Shown here piece after piece: positions 1 to 11,866 of a DNA stretch of 64,000 nt. Source of the DNA: Blastocatellia bacterium (GTDB lineage: Bacteria; Acidobacteriota; Blastocatellia; Chloracidobacteriales; Chloracidobacteriaceae). Location of the stretch: the NCBI GenBank assembly GCA_019695185.1, contig JAIBAN010000005.1:1-64000 (forward strand), read 5' to 3'. A model generated the notes under the pieces. The model searched no databases. It saw only the letters and a program-made list of their open reading frames with translations, and was not told the origin of the DNA. A program made the translations under genes and the position numbers. Each line of letters begins with the position of its first letter. The stretch's first letter is position 1.

Positions 1-1341
1 TTCACCCATCTGCCGGGTCAATTCGGCCTGCTTGCTGAGTTGCCACCAGGACCACAGGGAAAAAGCCCCGGTCAGCAGCACCAAGGCGAGCGCCACACTT
101 GAAACCGTCACCAGGGCCCTGTGTTTACGGGCTTTTTTGAGCAGTTTGGAAGGCCAGGTCTGGGCCCTGGTCGAAATCGGGTCGCCGTCCAGATAATGCT
201 GCAGGTCGAGGGCCAGCGCCTGGGCGGAGTCATACCGGTGCGAAGGGTCCTTTTCGAGACACTTCATGGTGATGATGTTCAGGTCGAGCGGGATGGTGTT
301 TAACCGGCTGGCCACGGAAAGCGGCTCGTCGTTGATGATTTTGAGCACGACCTTCATGGCGTTTTCGTCCGTGAAGGGCAATTTTCCCGTCAACATTTCA
401 TAAAACACAACGCCCAGGCTGTAGACATCGGAACGCCGGTCCAGCAACCGGACTTCCCCTCTGGCCTGCTCCGGCGACATATAGGCCGGGGTCCCCATCA
501 CCACCCCGGTTTCGGTCAAACCTTCGGTTCCCACTTCTTTGGCGAGGCCAAAATCCATTACCACCGGGCGGAAATTGCCATCCTCGGATTCAACCACCAG
601 GATATTGTCGGGTTTCAGGTCGCGGTGGATGATGCCCAGCCGATGGGCGGCGTGAATCGCCTGGGCAATGTCACGCATCAACCGGACTTTCTGTTCCAGC
701 GTCAGATTCTTCTGGACCCGGCGGAGCGACTGCCCGTCAATAAACTGCATGGCGATGTAAGGCAGGCCCTCGACTTCGCCGGCTTCATACACTTTGCAGA
801 TATTCTGATGTTCAATCCGGCTTTGGGAGCGGGCTTCCTGCAAAAACCGGTGGGTCATTTGCTCATTGTTGGTGCGCAAAAATTTGAGCGCCACCAGCCG
901 GTTCAATTGCGGGTCCCAAGCCTGATAAACCAGTCCCATGCCACCCCGACCCAGCAATTTGCGAAATTCGTAGCGGTCCCAGTTTTTGACCGGGAACCCT
1001 TCCTGGACCGTAATCCGGGGACTGGTCGGGGCGGTCTTGGGGGCTGGGTTGACGAGGGGCAGTTCGGGGTTTGAAGTTTCCAGCAGGGCGTGATTGCCGT
1101 TGGAAACCAACCCGGCGCTGGTTTCAATCTCGGAAACCAGTTCTTCGTGCAGGTTTTCCACTTCTTCAGCCCGGATTCGTCCCAGGCGAATCAGAATATC
1201 CAGGTGTCGCCCCCAATGCGAAGGGGGGAAAACCCCGGTATCCTGCCGGAGGTGGACCTCCGCCTGGTCAAGGTCGTTTTGGTGCAGGATTCCCAACTCC
1301 AAGGCTCGGGCAATGATGCGAGCTTGCAGGGCCGGTTCCAT
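1..1341 (-). CDS. Membrane-anchored Ser/Thr protein kinase, C-terminus cut by window edge
   Basis: The reading frame is open from the ATG at 1341 (GGAGG lies 10 nt upstream) to base 1, giving 447 codons without a stop. An N-terminal region of about 110 residues precedes a Hanks-type kinase domain. The visible motifs are the glycine loop GRGGMG near residue 130, ALKF (catalytic Lys), HRDLKPDN near 240, DFGLAK near 263 and a normal-length activation loop ending GTPAYMSPEQ. A hydrophobic segment at about residues 405-427 is preceded by basic residues (KKARKH), so the kinase is cytoplasmic and a sensor or repeat domain should follow outside the membrane, beyond this window. The family phosphorylates Ser/Thr on proteins; substrates are unknown. 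It is transcribed divergently from the glycosyltransferase pair. Kinase identity is certain; the C-terminal domain is not visible. Confidence 0.92.
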   Translation of the reverse strand, partial: MEPALQARIIARALELGILHQNDLDQAEVHLRQDTGVFPPSHWGRHLDILIRLGRIRAEEVENLHEELVSEIETSAGLVSNGNHALLETSNPELPLVNPAPKTAPTSPRITVQEGFPVKNWDRYEFRKLLGRGGMGLVYQAWDPQLNRLVALKFLRTNNEQMTHRFLQEARSQSRIEHQNICKVYEAGEVEGLPYIAMQFIDGQSLRRVQKNLTLEQKVRLMRDIAQAIHAAHRLGIIHRDLKPDNILVVESEDGNFRPVVMDFGLAKEVGTEGLTETGVVMGTPAYMSPEQARGEVRLLDRRSDVYSLGVVFYEMLTGKLPFTDENAMKVVLKIINDEPLSVASRLNTIPLDLNIITMKCLEKDPSHRYDSAQALALDLQHYLDGDPISTRAQTWPSKLLKKARKHRALVTVSSVALALVLLTGAFSLWSWWQLSKQAELTRQMGE

Positions 1342-1671
1342 ATCAATCAAGCCTCCGGTCGGATGGGCATTCGAATTGAATTCGAAAAGTAAATCCGTCG
1401 GGTGTTGTTGTGTGATTGGGCCTAAAGTAGTGGAGAAAATCGAAGTGTCAGTGTTTTTTTTCTGGTGACGAGGTGGTTTTTACCAGTTTTTTCAGACTTT
1501 GCCCAGAGCAACCGGCAAATCGGTCAGATTCTGCCGCCGGACGGTCCTGACCATTGCCAGCCAAGGGAATTTCCTTAACAATGACGCGCTTTGAAACGAG
1601 GGGATGGCTCTTGCCGTACCGTTTTCGCCAAAAAAATCCGGCCCGAAAAACCGGGAAAGGAACCTGTCTGA
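1342..1671. other. Divergent intergenic region
   Basis: This 330-base gap separates the minus-strand kinase from the plus-strand glycosyltransferase, so both promoters should lie here. I see no convincing -35/-10 pair. A weak 5-bp dyad (CTGGT 1462-1466 with ACCAG 1482-1486) is followed by six T. Short ORFs here are continuations of shadow frames. Confidence 0.4.
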
Positions 1672-2853
1672 ATGATGTGGCTGGACCAACTGGCCCTGGC
1701 CTTGAGTTTTTTGTATGGACTGGACCGTTGGCTGAAGCTGCTGGCCATTCACCGTTTTTTTCAACGGGCACAACCTGTGGCAGATACCTTTTCCATCAGC
1801 CTGATACAGCCGGTGACCAGAGGGGCGGCCAATCTGGAGGGCAACCTCCGCGCCCGGTTGAAGCAAACCTATGCCGGGCGGATTCAGCACCTCATTATTT
1901 GTGACGAATCCGACCGGGAAAACCGGAACCTCTGTGAGCGGTTGGCCCAGGATTTTCCTGACCGGGAGATAGCGATTATTGGAACCACCAGCACTTTTTC
2001 GGAAATTGCCACCAAGACGGAAAAGATGCTGGCCGGTTTGGAACGCGCCGAAGGAGAAATCCTGGTGTTTATTGACGACGACATCGAACCCCCGCCGGAT
2101 GCCCTTTGTCGCTTTATGGGGGCGTTGCATCAACCTGAGGTCGGTGCTGTCTTTGGGCTGGCCCGTGCCTGTAGCTGGGAAACACCCTGGTCCAGCCTGA
2201 TGAGTGCCTTTGTCAACGCCAACGCACTGTTGAGTTATATCCCGGTCACCTTTGTTCTGGACCCTTACACCATCACCGGTCATTTTTTTGCCCTGAAGCG
2301 GGCGGATTTTGTCGCTGCCGGTGGGTTTGCCGGCATGGAAAAACGGGTGGATGATGACCGCGACATTGCAGTGCGGCTGCGGGCTTTGGGTTTGAAATGT
2401 GTCCAAACAGCCGTGGTGTATCGGGTTTCAAACAGGTTTGCCGGTTGGAACGACTATGCGCAGCAACTCAAACGGTGGTTTGTCTTTCCCCGGCAGTTCA
2501 TCGTGCCAACTCTGTCAACCAAAGAGAAACTCATTACCACACTGCTCAGTTTCACCATTTTTTTACCGGCAGCCGCAGCTTTGCTGTTTCTGTTTTATCC
2601 CAATCGCTGGACCCTGGCGGCCCTGGGCATGGAGTACCTTTGGTTTGTGTGGGCGTATGCCGGATGCAGCCGGCGTTACCTCGACGAGCCGGTTCCCTGG
2701 CTCTTGTTGCCGGCAACCTGTTTCCTGACACCGTTTCAATTGCTGCATGCCCTGTTTTTTTCAAACACGGTGATTCGCTGGCGCGGGGTGCCCCTCAATA
2801 TTCTTCCCGGCGGTGAGGCGCAAGTTCAAAAAGGATTCAGGGCTGACGACTGA
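1672..2853 (+). CDS. GT21-like membrane glycosyltransferase (ceramide glucosyltransferase/HpnI type)
   Basis: A 393-residue family 2-fold glycosyltransferase. It has a short hydrophobic N-terminus, a nucleotide-sugar domain with DDD at residues 135-137 (metal/sugar-nucleotide binding), a second acidic cluster VDDD at 226-229, and QLKRW at 265-269, the Q/RxxRW motif of processive and lipid glycosyltransferases. Three C-terminal membrane segments follow (about 285-310, 320-340, 350-370). This order is that of GT21 ceramide glucosyltransferases and the hopanoid enzyme HpnI, so a lipid acceptor at the inner membrane is likely; sugar and lipid are not determinable. The start ATGATG has AAAGGAA upstream. 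A paralogue follows after about 30 bases, so the two are probably co-transcribed. Confidence 0.85.
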   Translation: MMWLDQLALALSFLYGLDRWLKLLAIHRFFQRAQPVADTFSISLIQPVTRGAANLEGNLRARLKQTYAGRIQHLIICDESDRENRNLCERLAQDFPDREIAIIGTTSTFSEIATKTEKMLAGLERAEGEILVFIDDDIEPPPDALCRFMGALHQPEVGAVFGLARACSWETPWSSLMSAFVNANALLSYIPVTFVLDPYTITGHFFALKRADFVAAGGFAGMEKRVDDDRDIAVRLRALGLKCVQTAVVYRVSNRFAGWNDYAQQLKRWFVFPRQFIVPTLSTKEKLITTLLSFTIFLPAAAALLFLFYPNRWTLAALGMEYLWFVWAYAGCSRRYLDEPVPWLLLPATCFLTPFQLLHALFFSNTVIRWRGVPLNILPGGEAQVQKGFRADD

Positions 2854-2883
2854 GGGCAACGGGTTTTGAAAGGAAAGAAATTT

Positions 2884-4074
2884 GTGACGGTTGTCTTTCT
2901 GGTGGTTACGCTTGGATTGGTGGTGGAACGCTGCTGGAAACTGTTTCTGGTCCGGCGTTTTTTTCAGAACAAATCTGTTCAAGCCGGTTTGGTTCTGCCG
3001 GCAGACCGGTCGGTTTCAATCCTGCAACCAATCTTGAGCGGTGACCCGGCCCTGTGGTCCTGCCTGGAATCCAACCTGACCGCCCGGACGACCTTTGAAC
3101 GGGAGTTTTTGTGGCTCGTGGACGACGACGACGAACCTGGTCTGGCTGGCTGTCGCCGTTTGATGGAAGCCTACCCACAGGCTGGAATCCGGTTGGTGGT
3201 GCTGCCGCCCCCGCCGGATGGGGTTAATCCCAAAACCTGCAAACTGATTGAAGGTCTGAAACGGGCGCAACATACCTATCTGGCGGTTTTGGATGACGAT
3301 ACGGTTTTACCTGACCATGCCTTTGAAGACTCGGTTCCCCGTTTGGAGGAAAATGGCGTCGGTTTGGTCTTCGGCCTTCCGTTTTACCGCAGTTTCGACA
3401 ACCTGTGGTCGGCTCTGGTTTCGGCCTTTGTCAACAGCAACTCACTTTTGACATATATTCCTTACACCTTCATCAGCGAGCCTTTGACCATCAACGGGAT
3501 GTTTTATGTGCTGCGACGGGACCGGTTGAACCGTATCGGTGGGTTTTCCGGCCTCGAAGCCCAACTGTGCGACGATTATGCCGTGGCCCGGCACATCCAG
3601 CATCAGGGCCTCAGACTGGTGCAAACCCAAGTCAGGCACGGTATTCGAACCACCGTGACTTCGTTTCGGCAATATCTCAACCTGATTACCCGGTGGCTGC
3701 TGTTTCCCCAGGCTTCAATCATGAAGTCCGCTTCCTGGAACACCCAGGCCATTTTTTACGGGGTGGCCTTTCTCCCCACGTTTTTTCCTTTTGCCCTGAC
3801 CCTGGCCGCCCTCTGGACCAAAGCAGTGGTCTGGGCCGGGCTCTTGGGTGGGTATCTCTTGTTCAATCTGCTGGTGGTTGGTTACCTGAATGCCGGTTTT
3901 CTGGCCGGAGCCACGCCGCTGCGCTGGTATCTGCTGATACCGCTCATGCAGTTCCTGTTGCCGCTTCATGTGGTATGGTCATTGGTTGCACCGCGTTCCA
4001 TCAATTGGCGCGGGCACCTGATGCGGATTCATGCGGACGGCGGCTTTCATTTTCTGGCCCGGCGACCCAAATAA
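2884..4074 (+). CDS. Second GT21-like membrane glycosyltransferase
   Basis: A paralogue of the preceding gene, about 396 residues. It has an N-terminal membrane segment, a DDD motif in LAVLDDD, the conserved stretch SAFVNSNSLLTYIPYTF matching SAFVNANALLSYIPVTF upstream, CDDYAVARH as the second acidic site, and LITRW in place of QLKRW, so the Q/R of Q/RxxRW is not conserved. Several C-terminal membrane helices follow. I chose the GTG at 2884 because AAAGGAAAG lies just upstream; an in-frame TTG at 2866 is the alternative. Two diverged copies in one unit suggest successive sugar additions, or different donors, on one lipid; this is inference. Confidence 0.8.
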   Translation: MTVVFLVVTLGLVVERCWKLFLVRRFFQNKSVQAGLVLPADRSVSILQPILSGDPALWSCLESNLTARTTFEREFLWLVDDDDEPGLAGCRRLMEAYPQAGIRLVVLPPPPDGVNPKTCKLIEGLKRAQHTYLAVLDDDTVLPDHAFEDSVPRLEENGVGLVFGLPFYRSFDNLWSALVSAFVNSNSLLTYIPYTFISEPLTINGMFYVLRRDRLNRIGGFSGLEAQLCDDYAVARHIQHQGLRLVQTQVRHGIRTTVTSFRQYLNLITRWLLFPQASIMKSASWNTQAIFYGVAFLPTFFPFALTLAALWTKAVVWAGLLGGYLLFNLLVVGYLNAGFLAGATPLRWYLLIPLMQFLLPLHVVWSLVAPRSINWRGHLMRIHADGGFHFLARRPK

Positions 4075-4303
4075 AGAAAAACATTCCAAGCCGGGAAAAT
4101 TGCGCTAATATCTGCCCGGCATTCGCCTCAACCCAAAATTCCCAATTCATCCTTTTGCTTGACTTTCATCGGTTTGCCCAGGTTCGAAGCCCTTTGAAAA
4201 TGTCACCCTGAAATCCGGTGGTCAGGGGCTTTCCGCCCTTGTGGCCTGGGTGACTTTGGGTGAAAAGTGATTGTGCCTGGCCGAACTGTTCCTCACTGCT
4301 GCT

Positions 4304-6109
4304 ATGAAAAATCTGTTTCCCCCAACGCCGCCTGTTTCCGGCTATGAGTCACCAGCCGCAAAAGTTGCCAAATCGCTTGTGGAAAGCACCAAAGCCGCTC
4401 CCAAGGGGCTCCTCACCGAGTGCGAGAAAAGCAAGTTTCTCGATTCGGGCCGCTATGCGGAGGTCGCCCCTTTGATTGGGAAACTGGCCAAGGCTTCGCC
4501 CTTTATTACCATGTCAACCTTTGGAAAATCCGGCGAGGGCCGCGATTTGAATCTGGTGGTGGTTTCCAAAGACAAGGCGTTTACGCCAGCCGCCGCCAAG
4601 GCGACGGGGAAACCCATTGTACTGGTCCAAAACGGCATTCATCCCGGCGAAATTTCGGGCAAGGATGCTTCGTTTATGTTGCTGCGGGACATTCTGGTCA
4701 CCAAACGGTACGCCCACCTGCTGGACCATTTGACGTTGCTCTTTATTCCGATTTTTAACCCTGACGGCCACGAACGGCTATCCCCTTACAACCGCATCAA
4801 TCAGAACGGCCCCCGGTTACTGGGTTTTCGGGCCAATGCCATGCGCTATAACCTGAACCGGGATTACATCAAGGCCGATACGCCGGAAATGCAGGGCTGG
4901 CTGCGGATGTGGACTGCCTGGCTGCCGGATTTTTTCATTGACAACCATGTGACCGACGGCCAGGACCATCAATATGATGTCACCATCTGCATGGCCACGG
5001 AACAGGAAATCCACTCCAGTGTGGGGAAATGGACCAGTAAGCTGTTTTTACCCAGCGTGACCGAAGCCATGGAGCGCGATGGCCATATCATCGGGCCTTA
5101 CTATGAGCCGATGAACAAGCTGGACCTTTCCGAAGGGGTCGAAGTCGGTCCCAACCAACCACGGTACTCAAACGGCTATGTGGCCATCCACCACCGGCCC
5201 GGACTGCTGGTTGAAACCCACAGCCTGAAATCCCACCGGACCCAGACCTGGGCACATTATGACCTCATGGTTCACACCTTCGATCAGGTGGCGAAATACC
5301 GCAAAGAACTGCGCAAAGCCATCACCACAGCGGAAGCAGCCTTTACAAAAATGGGTGAAAAATATGCCAAATCCAACAAGGTTTATCTCGCTGGGGAATT
5401 GTCGGATGAAAACGAGCCGATGATTTTGCGAGGAATTTCCTCTCATATTGAGGAGGGCGAAATTTCCGGAGCCCCAGTGGTGGTCTACGGGGATGAACCG
5501 ATTGACATCGAAACCCGGTTTTATGGAAAATTTAACCCGGTGGCAACCCCTCTCATGCCCTTGGGGTATCTGGTTCCGCCCCAATGGAAGACCATCATCG
5601 GGCTGCTTGAGTTGCATGGAGTCAAAACCGAAGTGATGGCGGAAAGCCTGACGGACGAGTTTGAAACCTACCGGTTTTCCCAGGTTTCCTGGGAGGAAAA
5701 GCCATTCGAAGGACGGCACCTCTGTTCTTTTTCCACCCATCTTTCACATGAAATCCGGACCCTGCCCGAAGGCTCGGTTTTTGTGCCCATGAATCAGCCC
5801 GCCTCACGGGTGGCAATGAATCTGTTGGAACCACAGGGGGTGGATTCCCTGGTCAAATGGGGCTTTTTTGACACCATCTTTGAACAGAAAGAGGATTTTG
5901 AGGATTATGTCATGGAGCCGATTGCCCAAATGATGTACGAGGCGGACGAGGACCTGCGGGAGGAATTCCTGGCCCGGATTGAAACCGACGACGCTTTTGC
6001 AGAGGATTCCTATGCCCGATTGGCCTTCTTTTACCGCCGTTCGGGGTATTTCGAGCGGGATAAAAATGCCTATCCGATTGTCCGGGTGACCAAAAGACTG
6101 AAGGACTGA
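4304..6109 (+). CDS. M14-family zinc carboxypeptidase-like protein
   Basis: A 601-residue protein with the M14 metallocarboxypeptidase core near its N-terminus. GIHPGE supplies the HxxE zinc ligands, NPDGHER and NRDY are typical of the fold, and IDNHVTDG carries a candidate third zinc His. LLVETHSLK contains a candidate catalytic Glu. The C-terminal half (about 370-601) is not a recognised peptidase part. No signal peptide is visible, so a cytoplasmic location is likely, which is less common in this family. I chose the ATG at 4304 over an upstream TTG at 4271; neither has a strong ribosome site. The last codons and the stop abut the GGACTGA repeat array, and TGA comes from the repeat. Confidence 0.78.
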   Translation: MKNLFPPTPPVSGYESPAAKVAKSLVESTKAAPKGLLTECEKSKFLDSGRYAEVAPLIGKLAKASPFITMSTFGKSGEGRDLNLVVVSKDKAFTPAAAKATGKPIVLVQNGIHPGEISGKDASFMLLRDILVTKRYAHLLDHLTLLFIPIFNPDGHERLSPYNRINQNGPRLLGFRANAMRYNLNRDYIKADTPEMQGWLRMWTAWLPDFFIDNHVTDGQDHQYDVTICMATEQEIHSSVGKWTSKLFLPSVTEAMERDGHIIGPYYEPMNKLDLSEGVEVGPNQPRYSNGYVAIHHRPGLLVETHSLKSHRTQTWAHYDLMVHTFDQVAKYRKELRKAITTAEAAFTKMGEKYAKSNKVYLAGELSDENEPMILRGISSHIEEGEISGAPVVVYGDEPIDIETRFYGKFNPVATPLMPLGYLVPPQWKTIIGLLELHGVKTEVMAESLTDEFETYRFSQVSWEEKPFEGRHLCSFSTHLSHEIRTLPEGSVFVPMNQPASRVAMNLLEPQGVDSLVKWGFFDTIFEQKEDFEDYVMEPIAQMMYEADEDLREEFLARIETDDAFAEDSYARLAFFYRRSGYFERDKNAYPIVRVTKRLKD

Positions 6110-6274
6110 GGACTGAGGACTGAGGACCAATCAAGGACTGAGGACTGAGGACTGAGGACTGAGGACTGAGGACCAATCAAGGACTGAGGACTGAGGACTG
6201 AGGACTGAGGACTGAGGACTGAGGACTGAGGACTGAGGACCAATCAAGGACTGAGGATTGAGGACTGAGGATTG
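6103..6274. repeat. GGACTGA heptanucleotide tandem array (left arm)
   Basis: Tandem copies of the 7-mer GGACTGA run from the end of the M14 gene. They are interrupted three times by the same ACCAATCAA spacer (near 6124, 6170 and 6238), giving a higher-order pattern of heptamer blocks. The reverse-complement sequence recurs at 6366-6456, so the two arms can form a long stem. A related array with a similar CCAATC spacer lies at 34566-34731. ORFs across it merely translate the repeat. Confidence 0.95.
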
Positions 6275-6365
6275 ACATGTCTGTGTAGTCTTTTCGCCGC
6301 TCATTCTTTTTTCTATAAAAACCCTATGCACCTTGACCAACACAGAACCTGGAACAATAACAATC

Positions 6366-6456
6366 TCCCCTCAGTCCTCAGTCCTGGGTTTGTCCTCAGT
6401 CCTGAGTTTGTCCTCAGTCCTGGGTTTGTCCTCAGTCCTGGGTTTATCCTCAATTC
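6366..6456. repeat. TCAGTCC array with 18-bp higher-order unit (right arm)
   Basis: This opposite-orientation arm of the 6103-6274 array is built from TCCTCAGTCCTGGGTTTG-like 18-bp units repeated about four times, with small variations (GAG for GGG, TTTA for TTTG). It lies immediately upstream of the FmdE-like gene at 6472, so it falls in that gene's leader or promoter region. The arms are separated by about 90 bases. Confidence 0.92.
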
Positions 6457-6471
6457 CGGAAAGGCTGGGTT

Positions 6472-7014
6472 ATGAAAAAGCGATTTGTGCTGGGATTACT
6501 TTTCTTCGGGTTGACTTTCCCAGGCGAGTTGGGAGCGGTTGGGGGCGGGCAACAGCATAAATCCGCCAAAAACGGAAAAGGGCAGTCACAGGCGTTGCAG
6601 GCCATTGCCACCATTCACGGTGGAACCGGCCCGTTTGCGGTGGCCGGGTATCGGATGGGGGCACGGGCACTCAAGGAAATCGGGGCCACCAAAGGGAGTT
6701 TTTCCCTGGAGGTGATTCATGCAGCCCCGGCGGAAGTCCAGTGGAGTTGCATGATTGACGGTTTGCAGGCTGCCACCGGCACCAGTCTGGGGAAACTCAA
6801 TCTACGGTTTGAGCGGGCCCCGAAGGAAAACATGCGCAGTGTCGTGACCGACCGGGCCACTGGCAAACAGGTGGTTTTGGTTTTGAAAGAGAGCTTCTTG
6901 CAAAAATTCCTGAACACTCCGGTGGAAAAACTGTCCGATGTCGGAAAAACCGTGATGAACCTGCCGGATGATGATATTTTTCTGATTCAATCGTCCACCA
7001 CGCCACACAAATAA
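6472..7014 (+). CDS. Secreted FmdE-like domain protein lacking the metal-site cysteines
   Basis: A 180-residue protein with an N-terminal signal peptide (MKKRFVLGLLFFGLTF...). The mature part resembles the FmdE domain of formylmethanofuran dehydrogenase subunit E. HGGTGPFAVAGYRMG matches the family's HGHxCPGxxxGYR, CMIDGLQAATGTSLGKLNL matches CxxDxIQxxTGCTxGKxNL, and TDRATGKQVV matches a following block. The HGHxC cysteine is absent and the TGC position is Thr, although one Cys (in SCMIDG) remains. It is therefore probably not a working copy of the archaeal subunit; periplasmic ligand or metal binding is possible. The family assignment rests on motif matching by eye. Confidence 0.68.
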   Translation: MKKRFVLGLLFFGLTFPGELGAVGGGQQHKSAKNGKGQSQALQAIATIHGGTGPFAVAGYRMGARALKEIGATKGSFSLEVIHAAPAEVQWSCMIDGLQAATGTSLGKLNLRFERAPKENMRSVVTDRATGKQVVLVLKESFLQKFLNTPVEKLSDVGKTVMNLPDDDIFLIQSSTTPHK

Positions 7015-7140
7015 AGCTCCGGCAGGCCCCCGGACTTTTGCCTAACGCACACCCTTCAAGATGATTTCCTGCTCCGGGTGTGCCGTCAACCAGCAAGCGG
7101 AATCTTTGATTCCCAATCTGAATCCATTTCCGATTTTGTT

Positions 7141-10274
<3,134 letters not shown>

Positions 10275-10290
<16 letters not shown>

Positions 10291-11747
10291 CCAAAGCTCA
10301 CGAATGGCATGAAAAAGGCAAAATTCTGGTGGTGGATGATAACGCCACCAACCTGGAATTGCTGTCGAGCATATTGGTGGGTCGCGGATATGGCGTCAAA
10401 GCGGCTGTCAGTGGCAAGCGGGCGCTGGCATTGATTTCCGGGTTTCAGCCGGATTTGATTATGCTCGACATCAATATGCCCGAAATGGACGGGTACGAAT
10501 GTTGCGCCCAGCTCAAGGCAAATCCGGAAACCAGCCGGATTCCGGTGATTTTCCTGAGCGCCCTGGACCAGCCGATGGATAAGGTCAAAGCCTTCAAGGT
10601 CGGCGGGGTGGATTACATCACCAAACCGTTTCATTTCATGGAGGTGCTGGCCCGGATTGAAACCCACCTCAAAATTGCCCGCCTGCAACGGGAAATGGAA
10701 CGGAAAAATGCCGAACTGGCCAAGAAAAATGAGGATTTGATACAGGCCAACAGCCGGGCCGACCGGATTTTTTCCCTTCTTTCGGATGTTTTGCCCGGAA
10801 CGGTTCTGGATGGAAAATACCGTCTGGAGCAAAAGGTTGGAACGGGCGGTTTCGGGACGGTATACCAAGCCGTCCACACCAACCTGAACCGTCCGGTAGC
10901 TGTAAAAATATTTCAACCTCCGCCCGGCACAAAACCTGAAGAGGAGTTGGAGCGCTTTCGCCTGGAAGGGATTTCGGCCTGCCGGGTCAACCATCCGAAT
11001 GCGATTTCCGTGCTTGATTCAGGGGTTTCACCCGAAGGAATCGCCTATCTGGTGATGGAGTTGCTGGAAGGGCATACCCTCTTTCAGGAACTAAAGGAAA
11101 AACGGTTCCTGACCCCAGACCGGTGTTCCCAAATCATTTTGCCAATTTGTGAAGTGCTCCAGGTGGCCCATGCCGCCGGAATTGTCCATCGTGACATTAA
11201 GCCCGAAAATATATTCCTGCATACCACCAGTGAAGGTGAAGAAGTGGTCAAACTGCTTGATTTTGGCATTGCCAAACTGTTGGGTGACTCTGGCGGAAGC
11301 GAAGGTCCGGCTTTGACCATGGGGAAAATTGTCGGCACGCCGTTGTACATGTCACCCGAACGGTTGAACAACAAACCCTATGATGGGCGGGCTGACATTT
11401 ATAGCCTGGGGGTTTTACTGTACCGGTTGCTGACCGGCCATCTGCCCTTTGAATCCCCCGAAGGGGATGTCATGGCGGTTGCCGTCATGCACATTACAAT
11501 GGAGCCGCCGCCCTTGCACCATTTTAACTCGCTGGCCCCAAAGGAACTGGAACCAGTGATTTGGCGCGCCCTGCGCAAAAATCCGGAACATCGGTCCACG
11601 GCTGCCGAGCTGGCGGCGGATTTTCGTATGGCCCTGACCCGCATTGATGAAAAAACCAAAGTCCCTCCGGCTGGAATTTCACTGCCGGCGGTCGTGGAGG
11701 TGGCAACGCTGGTTTCAGACACCGGGAAATTGAAAAAAGGGTCTTAG
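10275..11747 (+). CDS. REC-Ser/Thr protein kinase fusion
   Basis: A 490-residue soluble protein. An N-terminal receiver (about 15-135) has ILVVDDN, phospho-acceptor Asp65 in MLDINMP and YITKPF. A charged helical linker (135-165, likely coiled coil) leads to a complete Hanks kinase: GTGGFGTVY, AVKIF (Lys211), HRDIKPEN (Asp near 307), DFGIAK, GTPLYMSPER. There is no membrane segment. The start overlaps the hybrid kinase gene by 16 bases and has GGGAGG upstream, so translation is coupled. The expected role is a Ser/Thr kinase gated by Asp phosphorylation from the partner's HPt; the direction of control is inference. Confidence 0.92.
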
Positions 11748-11762
11748 GAGGGGGGAAATTGG

Positions 11763-11792
11763 GGCACGATTGGTTTCATCGCGCTTTTGCCC
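11763..11792. repeat. Dispersed hairpin element, variant copy
   Basis: Read on the minus strand this is GCGCGAT-GAAACCA-ATCGTGC, a near copy of the element at 11834, in inverted orientation. It lies 15 bases after the REC-Ser/Thr kinase stop, between convergent genes, so it could also act as a transcription terminator. Confidence 0.7.
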
Positions 11793-11833
11793 ATCTCTTC
11801 CTGTCAATTTGGAGAACCAAATGGTTTTTCCGA

Positions 11834-11857
11834 GCGCGATGAAACAAATCGCGCCAC
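11834..11857. repeat. Dispersed hairpin element, perfect stem copy
   Basis: GCGCGAT-GAAACAA-ATCGCGC forms a perfect 7-bp stem with a 7-base loop. Related copies lie at 11763, 41916 and inside 44280-44340, all keeping an AAACAA-like loop. It is just beyond the end of the minus-strand REC-DUF4388 gene. Confidence 0.8.
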
Positions 11858-11866
11858 ATTTCAAGC

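Noticed and set aside
1492-2406. 304-codon minus-strand frame over the first glycosyltransferase
   Set aside because: It is opposite a protein with DDD and QLKRW motifs and membrane helices; the shadow has no domain or start signal.
3405-4211. 268-codon frame inside the second glycosyltransferase
   Set aside because: It is a frame-shifted reading of the same bases; only the main frame has family motifs.
6131-6343. Short ORF made of SSVLSPQ repeats
   Set aside because: It is translation of the heptanucleotide array and not a gene.
6103-6456. Possible CRISPR array
   Set aside because: Repeats are 7 or 18 bp with no unique spacers of uniform length, and no cas gene is in the window.
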